A stretch of DNA of 64,000 bases from Burkholderiales bacterium (GTDB lineage Bacteria; Pseudomonadota; Gammaproteobacteria; Burkholderiales; Burkholderiaceae_C), in the NCBI GenBank assembly GCA_025350145.1, contig JANXYH010000082.1, forward strand, positions 1-64,000. Reading direction: 5' to 3'. Both the position numbers and the translations under genes were made by a program. This document shows, one piece after another, positions 56,429 through 64,000 of the stretch; position 1 is the first letter of the stretch; each line of letters opens with the position of its first letter. The notes under the pieces are model-generated. The model was given only the letters and a program-made list of their open reading frames with translations, made no database searches and had not been told where the DNA came from.

Positions 56429-56887
56429 ATGCCGCCCACCCTCGCCAGCCACAACAGCCACCCGCCGCCACGCTCGCGCCGCCCGCCCGGCTTCACCCTG
56501 ATCGAGCTGATGGTGGTGCTGGTCATCATCGGCGTGTTGGCCGCGCTGATCGTGCCCAACGTGCTTGACCGGGCCGACGACGCCAAGGTCATCGCCGCCC
56601 GGGTGGATGTGGACAACCTGAAGAATGCGCTCAAGCTCTACAAGCTCGACAACCAGCGCTACCCCAGCGCCGAACAGGGGCTGGAGGCGCTGGTGCGCAA
56701 GCCCAGCGCGGGCCAGGCACCGCCCAACTGGCGGCCCTACCTCGACAAGTTGCCCGCCGACCCCTGGGGCCGGCCCTACCAGTACCTCAACCCGGGCCTG
56801 AAGGGTGAAATCGACATCTACAGCCTGGGCGCCGATGGCCAGCCCGGTGGCGAAGGCAAGAACGCTGACATCGGCTCCTGGCAGTAG
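56429..56887 (+). CDS. gspG: type II secretion major pseudopilin GspG
   Basis: GFTLIELMVVLVIIGVLAALIVPNVLDRADDAKVIAARVDVDNLKNALKLYKLDNQRYPSAEQGLEALV. Confidence 0.97.
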   Translation: MPPTLASHNSHPPPRSRRPPGFTLIELMVVLVIIGVLAALIVPNVLDRADDAKVIAARVDVDNLKNALKLYKLDNQRYPSAEQGLEALVRKPSAGQAPPNWRPYLDKLPADPWGRPYQYLNPGLKGEIDIYSLGADGQPGGEGKNADIGSWQ

Positions 56888-56903
56888 CCGCCTGCGGCCG
56901 GCC

Positions 56904-57377
56904 GTGCCCGGCTTCAGTCTGCGGCCGGCGGCGCCCGGCTTCAGCCTGATCGAGTTGCTGCTGGTGCTGGTGCTGATCGCCCTGTCCTCGGGCCTGGTCA
57001 GCTTGGCCTTGCGCGACGCCGACGCCAGCGCGCTGGAGCGTGAGGCGGCGCGGCTGGGCGCCCTGCTCGAGGCCGGCCGTGCGGCCTCACGCGCCAGCGG
57101 CCTGCCGGTGGTCTTTGCGCTCGGCCGGGCCGCCAGCGACGCCACCGCGCCGCTGCTCGACTTCCGCTTCATCGGCCTGCCGCCCGGCACCGAGCTGCCG
57201 TCGCGCTGGCTGCGCCCCGAGGTGCAGGCCACGCTCGGCCGGGCCGGCGCGCTGGCGCTGGGGCCCGAGCCGCTGATCGGCGCGCAGCGGATCGTGCTGC
57301 GCCTGGGCGAGCGCGAGCTTGCCCTGGTCAGCGATGGCCTGGGGCCCTTCGTCCAAGAGAGCGCGGCGCCACCATGA
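56904..57377 (+). CDS. gspH: type II secretion minor pseudopilin GspH
   Basis: GFSLIELLLVLVLIALSSGLVSLALRDADASALEREAARLGALLEAGRAASRASGLPVVF; GTG start inferred. Confidence 0.88.
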   Translation: MPGFSLRPAAPGFSLIELLLVLVLIALSSGLVSLALRDADASALEREAARLGALLEAGRAASRASGLPVVFALGRAASDATAPLLDFRFIGLPPGTELPSRWLRPEVQATLGRAGALALGPEPLIGAQRIVLRLGERELALVSDGLGPFVQESAAPP

Positions 57378-57733
57378 GGCGGGGCAAGGGCTTCACCCTG
57401 ATCGAGGTGCTGGTCGCGCTGGCGGTGGTGGCGGTCACGCTGGCGGCGGGCCTGCGGGCGGCCACCGCGCTGGCCGACAACACCGAGCGCCTGCAGGACG
57501 TGGCCTCGGCCCATTGGTGCGCCGACAACGCGCTGGTCGGGCTGCGCCTGAGCAAACAGTTTCCGGGCACCGGCCAGAGCCAGTTCGATTGCCAGCAGCT
57601 CGGCCGCAGCTACCAGGGCACGGTCGACACCCAGGCCACGCCCAACCCCAACTTCAGGCGCATCGAGCTGCGCGTGGCCGATGCCCAAGGCCGGGTCGTG
57701 GCCACCCTCTCGACCGTGCTCGGCAGGTTCTGA
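57374..57733 (+). CDS. gspI: type II secretion minor pseudopilin GspI
   Basis: GFTLIEVLVALAVVAVTLAAGLRAATALADNTERLQDVASAHWCADNALVGLRL. Confidence 0.93.
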   Translation: MRRGKGFTLIEVLVALAVVAVTLAAGLRAATALADNTERLQDVASAHWCADNALVGLRLSKQFPGTGQSQFDCQQLGRSYQGTVDTQATPNPNFRRIELRVADAQGRVVATLSTVLGRF

Positions 57734-57740
57734 GGCAGGC

Positions 57741-58406
57741 ATGCGGCCGACGCCAAGCCCGCGCCAAGCCGGCTTCACCCTGGTCGAGGTGCTGGTCGCC
57801 CTGCTGATCATGGCGATCATCGCGGCGCTGGGCTGGCAGGGCGTCGCCGGGATGGCAAGGTCGCGCGAGATCAGCCAGGCGGCCAGCGAACGCAGTCTGC
57901 GGCTGGCGGCCATCGTCGGCCAATTCGAAGTCGATCTGCAGTCGGTCTACGACAGCCCGCTGGTGCCGACCCTGAGCTTCGACGGCGCCGCCCTGCGGCT
58001 GGCGCGGCGCGGCCCCGGCGGGGTGCAGGTCGTCGTCTGGTCGCTGCGCGAGGGTGTCTGGCTGCGTTGGGCCAGCCCGGTCACGACCCGCGGCAGCGCC
58101 TTGCAGGAGTTCTGGCTGAGCAGCACCCAGTTGCCGGCCAAGGATCCGGCGCAACTGCCACTGCTGGCCGGGGCAAGTGACTGGCAGGTCTACTTCTTCC
58201 GCGGCGGCGCCTGGAGCAACGCCCAGTCCAGCGCCGATGTCGCCGCGCCAGCGCCACCACCACCGCCAGCCAGCGGTGCCTCGGCGGCCGAGCCGCCCAG
58301 ACCTGCCGCCGCACCGCGCAACCTGCTGCCCAGCGGCGTGCGCTTCGTTATCACCCTGCCCGAGGGTACGCTGACCCGGGACGTGGCACTGCTGGCTGGC
58401 GGCTGA
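57741..58406 (+). CDS. gspJ: type II secretion minor pseudopilin GspJ
   Basis: AGFTLVEVLVALLIMAIIAALGWQGVAGMARSREISQAASERSLRLAAIVGQFEVDLQSV. Confidence 0.92.
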   Translation: MRPTPSPRQAGFTLVEVLVALLIMAIIAALGWQGVAGMARSREISQAASERSLRLAAIVGQFEVDLQSVYDSPLVPTLSFDGAALRLARRGPGGVQVVVWSLREGVWLRWASPVTTRGSALQEFWLSSTQLPAKDPAQLPLLAGASDWQVYFFRGGAWSNAQSSADVAAPAPPPPPASGASAAEPPRPAAAPRNLLPSGVRFVITLPEGTLTRDVALLAGG

Positions 58407-58408
58407 GG

Positions 58409-59347
58409 ATGCGCAACCCCCCCTCGCGCGGTGCCGCCCTGCTGGTGGCGATGGTGCTGGTCACGGTCGTCACTACCCTCGCCGCCGGCATGGTCTGGCA
58501 GCAATGGCGGGCGGCCGAAGTCGAGGCGGCGGAGCGCGCCCGGGTCCAGGCTGCCTGGGTGCTGCTGGGCGCGCAGGACTGGGCCAGGCTGATCCTGCGC
58601 GAGGACGCGCGCTCGGGCAAACCGACCGCGCTGACCGAACCCTGGGCCACGCCCCTGGCCGAGGCCCGGTTGTCGACTTTTTTGGCCGCCGACCGGGAGC
58701 ACCCCGACGAGAGCGCCCAGCAGGCCTTCGTCTCCGGCCAGATCAGCGACGCACAGGCGCGCTACAACCTGCGCAACCTGATGGTCGAGGGCAAGCTCGC
58801 ACCCGCGCAGTTGGCGATCCTGCAGCGGCTGTGCCTGCAGGTGGGCGTGGCGGCCGACAGCGCCAGCCTGATCGCCAACCAGTGGGCGCTGACCCAGGGC
58901 CAGGCTGCGGACAGCCAGGGCGACGCGCCGCTGCCGCCGCAGCAACTCGACGACCTGGCCTGGTTCGGCCTGCCGGCGGCGGCGATAGCGCGGCTGCGCA
59001 AGGTGCTGGTGATCCTGCCCAGCCCGACCCCGGTCAACCTCAACACCGCGCCGCGCGAGGTGCTGGCCGGCGTGATCGCCGGAATCGACCTGGGCGGCGC
59101 CGACAGGCTGCTGCAATTGCGCCAGAGCGCACCGTTCCGTGATCTGGAGCAGGCGCGCAATGCGCTCGGCCTGAGCCAGCCACTGCCGCCGCTCGACCTG
59201 GGCGTGCAGTCGTCGTACTTCGAGGTTCGCGGGCGAATGCGGCTGGAGCAACGGGTGCTGGATGCGGTGGCCTTGATCGAACGCCGCGCCGGGCTGGAGG
59301 TGGTGGCGATCCAGCGCCTGAACTTGCCGGCGCCAGCCGGGCCGTGA
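58409..59347 (+). CDS. gspK: type II secretion minor pseudopilin GspK
   Basis: RGAALLVAMVLVTVVTTLAAGMVWQQWRAAEVEAAERARVQAAWVLLGAQDWARLILRED; PVNLNTAPREVLAGVI. Confidence 0.93.
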   Translation: MRNPPSRGAALLVAMVLVTVVTTLAAGMVWQQWRAAEVEAAERARVQAAWVLLGAQDWARLILREDARSGKPTALTEPWATPLAEARLSTFLAADREHPDESAQQAFVSGQISDAQARYNLRNLMVEGKLAPAQLAILQRLCLQVGVAADSASLIANQWALTQGQAADSQGDAPLPPQQLDDLAWFGLPAAAIARLRKVLVILPSPTPVNLNTAPREVLAGVIAGIDLGGADRLLQLRQSAPFRDLEQARNALGLSQPLPPLDLGVQSSYFEVRGRMRLEQRVLDAVALIERRAGLEVVAIQRLNLPAPAGP

Positions 59348-59495
59348 CCAGCGACTGGGGACTGGGCTCGCCTGGGGTGATCCACAATCCGCCCAGTTTT
59401 TTCGCCCCTGGCCGCGCGCCGCATGCCCCCGCCCGGCACATCCGCAGTTTGACCGCGCAGCAAGCCGCCACACCAAGGCGCCGAACCCGAGACCC

Positions 59496-60782
59496 ATGGC
59501 AACGCTGGTTCTGATCTGGCCTGACCCCGACAACGCCGCCGGCGCGGACGGCGCCATCGCCAGCGACGCGGTCGAGTTCATCCTCAGCCCGGACGGGGTG
59601 GCGGTGGCCCAGCATGGCCATGCCGCGCCGGCCCAGTTGCCACGCGCCAGCACCGTGGTCGCCCTGCTGCCGGCGCTGGCGGTGAGCTGGCACCGCGTGC
59701 GTGTCCCCAAGGCGCCTGGCGGCCGCCTGCGCGAGGCGCTGGGCGGCATGCTCGAGGAGCAGTTGCTGCAGGACGATGACCAGCTCCACCTGGCCCTGGC
59801 GCCGGGCGCGCGCGCCGGTGAGCCAGCCTGGCTGGCGGCACTGCGCAAGCCCGGGCTGCAGGCGCAGCTCGACGCCTGGTCCTCGGCCGGTTTGCAGATC
59901 GACCGCCTCGCCTGCGCGCTGGCGCCGGGCGCAGAGCCGATTGCCCATGTCCACGAGCTGAGTCTGCCAAACCTGCCCGACGCCGGGCCGTGGCTGAGCC
60001 TGGCCGACGCCCAGGGCGCCGTCTGCCTGCCGCTGGAGGGCGGGCTGGCCCGGCTGCGCCTGGACGCGGCGAGCGGCAGCGCCGGTCAACCGTTGCCGGT
60101 CACGGCGAGTCCGGCCGCCGCTGCCGCCGCCGAAGCCTGGCTGGGCCGAACCGTCACGGTCCGGGCGGAGGCCGAACACGCACTCGGCGCCGCCCGCAAC
60201 GGCTGGGATCTGCGCCAGTTCGACCTGGCGCCCAGCCTGCGTGGCACCCAGGCGATGGTCAGGCTGGTGCGCAGCCTGGCCCGGCCGGAGTGGCGCTGGG
60301 CCCGGCGCGGCGCGCTCGCCCTGGTGCTTGGCCAGGTCGTCGGCCTGAACCTGCTGGCCTGGCAGCAGCAAACGGCGGTGGCCGAAAGGCGCAACCAGAT
60401 GGTCGACCTGCTCAAGGCCAGCCACCCCCAGGTGCGGGCGGTGCTGGATGCACCGGCGCAGATGCAGCGCGAGACCGAGCGGCTGCGGCTGATCGCCGGC
60501 GTGCCCGGCGATGCCGACCTGGAGCCGCAACTCGCCGCCGCCGCCCAGGCTTGGCCCGAGGGCCAGGCGCCGCTGTCGGGCTTGCGCTTCGAGGCCGGGC
60601 GGCTGAGCCTGGCGGCACCGGCCTGGCCGGCCGAGCAGCATGCCCAGTTCGCCCAGCGCCTGCGCCTGGCCGGATGGCAAGTCCAGGCCGGCGATGGCCA
60701 GCTCAGCCTGCAACGCCTCGCCCCAGACGCCGAGCCCGCGCCGCCGGCCAACCGTGCCGGCATGGCGCCGCGCCAGCCATGA
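59496..60782 (+). CDS. gspL: type II secretion system protein GspL
   Basis: 428 aa between gspK and gspM; VVALLPALAVSWHRVRVPKAPGGRLREALGGMLEEQLLQDDDQLHLAL; central TM (RGALALVLGQVVGLNLLAW). Confidence 0.9.
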   Translation: MATLVLIWPDPDNAAGADGAIASDAVEFILSPDGVAVAQHGHAAPAQLPRASTVVALLPALAVSWHRVRVPKAPGGRLREALGGMLEEQLLQDDDQLHLALAPGARAGEPAWLAALRKPGLQAQLDAWSSAGLQIDRLACALAPGAEPIAHVHELSLPNLPDAGPWLSLADAQGAVCLPLEGGLARLRLDAASGSAGQPLPVTASPAAAAAAEAWLGRTVTVRAEAEHALGAARNGWDLRQFDLAPSLRGTQAMVRLVRSLARPEWRWARRGALALVLGQVVGLNLLAWQQQTAVAERRNQMVDLLKASHPQVRAVLDAPAQMQRETERLRLIAGVPGDADLEPQLAAAAQAWPEGQAPLSGLRFEAGRLSLAAPAWPAEQHAQFAQRLRLAGWQVQAGDGQLSLQRLAPDAEPAPPANRAGMAPRQP

Positions 60783-61273
60783 ACGCCATCACCGAAATGA
60801 TCGCGCCCTGGCGCGCCCGCTGGGCGGGCCTGAGCGCGCGCGACCGCCGCGCGGCCGGCGTCGTCGCCGCCGTGCTCGGCCTGTACCTGCTGTGGGCACT
60901 GGCGCTGGCCCCGGCCATCGCCACGCTGCGCCGAGCGCCGGCCCAACTCGCCCAGCTCGACGCCCAATGGCAGCACATGCAGGGCCTGGCGCAGGAGGCC
61001 GCCAGCCTGCGCGCGGCCGTACCGGTGCCGCCGGCCCAGGCCGCCCAGGCCGTCGCCGCTGCAACCGCGCGGATGGGCCAGGTCGGCACGCTGCAACTCC
61101 AGGGCGGACGCGGCGTACTGAGCCTGCAGGGCGCCAGCGCGGCGCAGATCAGTGCCTGGCTGGCCGAAGTCCGCGCCGGCGCCCGCGGCCGGGTCAGCGA
61201 GGCGGTGCTGAGCCCCTCCGGCCCCGGCCTGTACAGCGGCAAGCTGAGTTTCGTGATCGGGGGCGATTCGTGA
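60779..61273 (+). CDS. gspM: type II secretion system protein GspM
   Basis: WAGLSARDRRAAGVVAAVLGLYLLWALALAPAIATLRRAPAQLAQLDAQWQHMQGLAQEA; LSLQGASAAQISAWLAEVRAGARGRVSEAVLS. Confidence 0.9.
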   Translation: MNAITEMIAPWRARWAGLSARDRRAAGVVAAVLGLYLLWALALAPAIATLRRAPAQLAQLDAQWQHMQGLAQEAASLRAAVPVPPAQAAQAVAAATARMGQVGTLQLQGGRGVLSLQGASAAQISAWLAEVRAGARGRVSEAVLSPSGPGLYSGKLSFVIGGDS

Positions 61274-62196
61274 GCACCGCCTGGCTGCGCCGCAGCCAGC
61301 CGCGCCAGCGCATTGCTGCCGCCGCCGCTGACCGCCGGGGTCGCGGCGGCGCCATCGCGGGTGCGCTCTGCGGCGCGCTGCTGGGCCTGCTGCTGTGGGC
61401 ACCGGCGGCCTGGCTGGCCGGGCAACTGGCCGAGGCCAGCGGCGACCGGGTGCTGCTGGCCGAGGCCGATGGCACGGTCTGGAATGGCAGCGCCGCGTTG
61501 GTCCTGACCGGCGGGCCCGGCAGCAGTGACGCCGCCGCCCTGCCGGGTCGGCTGCAATGGACCTTGCGCCCGACCTGGAGCGGCCTGGCGTTGCGCATCC
61601 GCCAGAGCTGCTGCCTCAGCGCCGAACTGGCGCTGCGCCTGACGCCGGGCTGGCGCGGCCTCACGCTGCAATGGCTGGAGCCGGCCGGCGCCACGGCCAC
61701 CGCCGACGGCACGACCATCGGCCAATGGCCGCTGGCGGTGCTGGCCGGCCTGGGCACGCCCTGGAACACCTTGCAGCTCGGCGGCACGCTGCGCCTGGCC
61801 AGCGCTGGCGTGCAACTGCAGTGGACGCAGGGTCAGGCCAGGCTCCAGGGTGGGCTGCTGCTGGAGCTGGACCAGGTCCGCTCGCGCGTCAGCAGCCTGC
61901 CGGTGCTGGGCAGCTACCGCCTCGGGCTGCGCGGCTCTGATCTGTCCGACGGCGCCAGCACATTGCGCCTGGACACCCTCAGCGGCGCTTTGCGCCTGGA
62001 CACCCTCAGCGGCGCTTTGCGCCTGGACACGGTCAGCGGCGCTTTGCGCCTGAGTGGCAGCGGCCAGTGGAACGCCGCCGGCCTGCGCTTTCGCGGTCAG
62101 GCCAGCGCCGCGCCGGGTGACGAGGCCGCGCTGGCCAACCTGCTCAACATCATCGGCCGGCGCCAGGGCGCGCTGTCGACTATTTCGATTGGATGA
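61270..62196 (+). CDS. gspN: type II secretion system protein GspN
   Basis: GTG start overlapping the gspM stop; LWAPAAWLAGQLAEASGDRVLLAEADGTVWNGSAALVLTGG...; GQASAAPGDEAALANLLNIIGRRQG. Confidence 0.88.
   Translation: MSTAWLRRSQPRQRIAAAAADRRGRGGAIAGALCGALLGLLLWAPAAWLAGQLAEASGDRVLLAEADGTVWNGSAALVLTGGPGSSDAAALPGRLQWTLRPTWSGLALRIRQSCCLSAELALRLTPGWRGLTLQWLEPAGATATADGTTIGQWPLAVLAGLGTPWNTLQLGGTLRLASAGVQLQWTQGQARLQGGLLLELDQVRSRVSSLPVLGSYRLGLRGSDLSDGASTLRLDTLSGALRLDTLSGALRLDTVSGALRLSGSGQWNAAGLRFRGQASAAPGDEAALANLLNIIGRRQGALSTISIG
61963..62052. repeat. 27-bp in-frame tandem repeat in gspN (LRLDTLSGA x3 + partial)
   Basis: ttgcgcctggacaccctcagcggcgct repeated three times plus ttgcgcctg; third copy has acggtcagc. 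Confidence 0.92.
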
Positions 62197-64000
62197 CCAT
62201 GACCCAGGCTGAGCTCGCGATCCGGGCCGTGGCGGCGGCGGCCATGGCAGCGGCGGCACTGCTGCCACTGTCTGCCCAGGCCCAGGCCCCGGCCCAGGCT
62301 CCGGCGGCCGCGCCGGCCAAGGCGGCTGCCGCTGCTGGCGCGCTGCGCGGCGGCGCGCCGGTGTTGCTGAACTTTCCCAACACCGACATCGAGGCGGTGA
62401 CCCGGGCGATGGCGGCGATGATCGGCCGGGCGATCCTGGTCGATCCGCGTGTCAAGGGCACGATCACGCTCTACAGCGAGCAGCCGATGGCGGTACGCGA
62501 GGCCTACCAGAACTACCAGTCGGCGCTGCGCGGCCTGGGCTTCTCCGTCGTCGACAGCGGTGGCCTGCTCAAGGTCGTGCCCGAGGCCGAGGCCAAGCTG
62601 CAGACCGGCGTGGTCTCGATCGGCAACGCCGAAGGCCGCGGCGAGCAGGTCATCACCCAGATCTTCAGGCTGGGCCACGAGAACCCGAACAACCTGGTGG
62701 CCGTGCTGCGGCCGCTGATCAGCCCGAACAACACCATCAACGCCAACCCGGGCAACAACACCCTGGTCATCACCGACTACGCCGACAACCTGGCGCGGCT
62801 GGGCAAGATCATCGCCGCGCTCGACCAGCCGGCGGCCTCGGAGGTCGACGTCGTGCCGCTGCAGCACGCCATCGCCTCTGACATGGCCGCGCTGGTGCAG
62901 CGCCTGGGCGACGGCAGCTCGACCCAGGCGGTGCCCGGCGTGGCCACCCTGGGCGCGCTGACGGTGATGGCCGATGTGCGCAGCAATGCCCTGATCCTGC
63001 GCGCCGCCAACCCCGGCCGGCTGGCCAGCGTGCGCGCCCTGGTCGAGCGCCTGGACCGCCCCGGCAGCGCTGGCCCGGCCGGCAGCATCTACGTCGTACA
63101 CCTGAAGAACGCCGACGCCGCCAAGCTCGCGACCGTGCTGCGGGCGGCCTTTGGCGCGGCCACCGGCGGCGCCTCGGGCGGTGGCCTGGGCGGCGCGGCA
63201 GTGGCCGCAGCCAGCACGGTCAGCCCGGGCCTAGGCATCGGTGGCATCGGGGGTGCGGGTGGCGTGGCGGGCATCAGCGCCGCCGCCGCAACGCCGGTCG
63301 CGGCGGCGGCCCAGCCCTCGACCGGCGGCTTCATCCAGGCCGACGCCGCCACCAACTCGCTGGTCATCAGTGCGCCCGAGCCGCTGTACCGGCAGATCCG
63401 CACGGTGATCGACCAGTTGGACGGCCGCCGCGCCCAGGTCTTCGTCGAGTCGATGATTGTCGAGATGGATGCCAGCAAGGCCGCCGAGTTCGGCTTCCAG
63501 TGGCAGGGCCTGCTGGGCAAAAGCGGCGACCGGCTGGGGCTGGTGGCGGGCACCAACTTCGGTGGCAGCGGCAACATCCTGACGCTGTCGGCCGCGGGCG
63601 CCTCGGGCTCGACCCAGGCCTCGGCGGCGCTGAGCGGCGTGCCCGGGCTCAACCTCGGCCTGCTGCAAAAGGTCAACGGCGTCTACACCCTCGGCGCCCT
63701 GGCGCGCTTCCTGGAAACGGTCTCGGGTACCAACATCCTGTCCACCCCCAACCTGGTGGCGCTGGACAACGAAGAGGCCAAGATCGTGGTCGGCTCGAAC
63801 GTGCCTTTCGTCACCGGCAGCTTCACCAACACCGGCAGCAGCAGCGCCACCGTCAACCCGTTCCAGACCATAGAGCGCAAGGATGTTGGCCTGACGCTGC
63901 GCATCAAACCGCAGATCGGCGAGGGCGGCGTGATCCGCATGACCGTCTACCAGGAGAACTCCAGCGTCGTCGCCGCCACCTCGACCTCGGCCAACGGCCC
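62193..64000 (+). CDS. gspD: type II secretion secretin GspD (partial, runs off right edge)
   Basis: Start overlaps the gspN stop; MTMTQAELAIRAVAAAAMAAAALLPLSAQAQ; VLLNFPNTDIEAVTRAMAAMIGRAILVDPRVKGTITLYSEQPM; RRAQVFVESMIVEMDASKAAEFGFQWQ; TVNPFQTIERKDVGLTLRIKPQIGEGGVIRMTVYQENSSV. Not in the supplied ORF list because no stop lies within the window. Confidence 0.96.
   Translation, partial: MTMTQAELAIRAVAAAAMAAAALLPLSAQAQAPAQAPAAAPAKAAAAAGALRGGAPVLLNFPNTDIEAVTRAMAAMIGRAILVDPRVKGTITLYSEQPMAVREAYQNYQSALRGLGFSVVDSGGLLKVVPEAEAKLQTGVVSIGNAEGRGEQVITQIFRLGHENPNNLVAVLRPLISPNNTINANPGNNTLVITDYADNLARLGKIIAALDQPAASEVDVVPLQHAIASDMAALVQRLGDGSSTQAVPGVATLGALTVMADVRSNALILRAANPGRLASVRALVERLDRPGSAGPAGSIYVVHLKNADAAKLATVLRAAFGAATGGASGGGLGGAAVAAASTVSPGLGIGGIGGAGGVAGISAAAATPVAAAAQPSTGGFIQADAATNSLVISAPEPLYRQIRTVIDQLDGRRAQVFVESMIVEMDASKAAEFGFQWQGLLGKSGDRLGLVAGTNFGGSGNILTLSAAGASGSTQASAALSGVPGLNLGLLQKVNGVYTLGALARFLETVSGTNILSTPNLVALDNEEAKIVVGSNVPFVTGSFTNTGSSSATVNPFQTIERKDVGLTLRIKPQIGEGGVIRMTVYQENSSVVAATSTSANG

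Overview
GC-rich proteobacterial chromosome, most likely a Burkholderiales-type betaproteobacterium (inferred from gene content and order). About 55 CDSs are supported. Most of the window is housekeeping: pgi, mlaFEDACB, gltBD, dgt, aroBK, pilMNOPQ, mrcA, cyaY, lptM-lysA, a Dpp/Opp-type ABC transporter, a porin, coq7, an OsmC-family protein, ilvA, cobT, and a type II secretion cluster (gspC divergent from gspGHIJKLMN, then gspD, which runs off the right edge). The best candidate for an undescribed system is at the left end (432..8680). It is a tightly overlapping five-gene operon: TolC-like outer membrane protein, GAF-like/HlyD adaptor, PqqD-like/M50 site-2-protease/HlyD fusion, a SecA paralogue lacking the canonical C-terminal region, and a third HlyD-type adaptor. 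It has no ABC ATPase. Other notable observations: a 52-codon zwf 5' remnant that keeps a HexR-like operator in front of hexR; an AfuABC-like importer with a fused double permease between pgi and hexR; an apparent 1-nt frameshift in pilQ; a RAYT-type transposase with adjacent palindromes; a 106-bp imperfect palindrome; a perfect terminator hairpin in the ilvA leader; and several short in-frame tandem repeats. No tRNA, rRNA or CRISPR was recognised. All calls come from reading the sequence and the supplied ORF track; no database searches were run.
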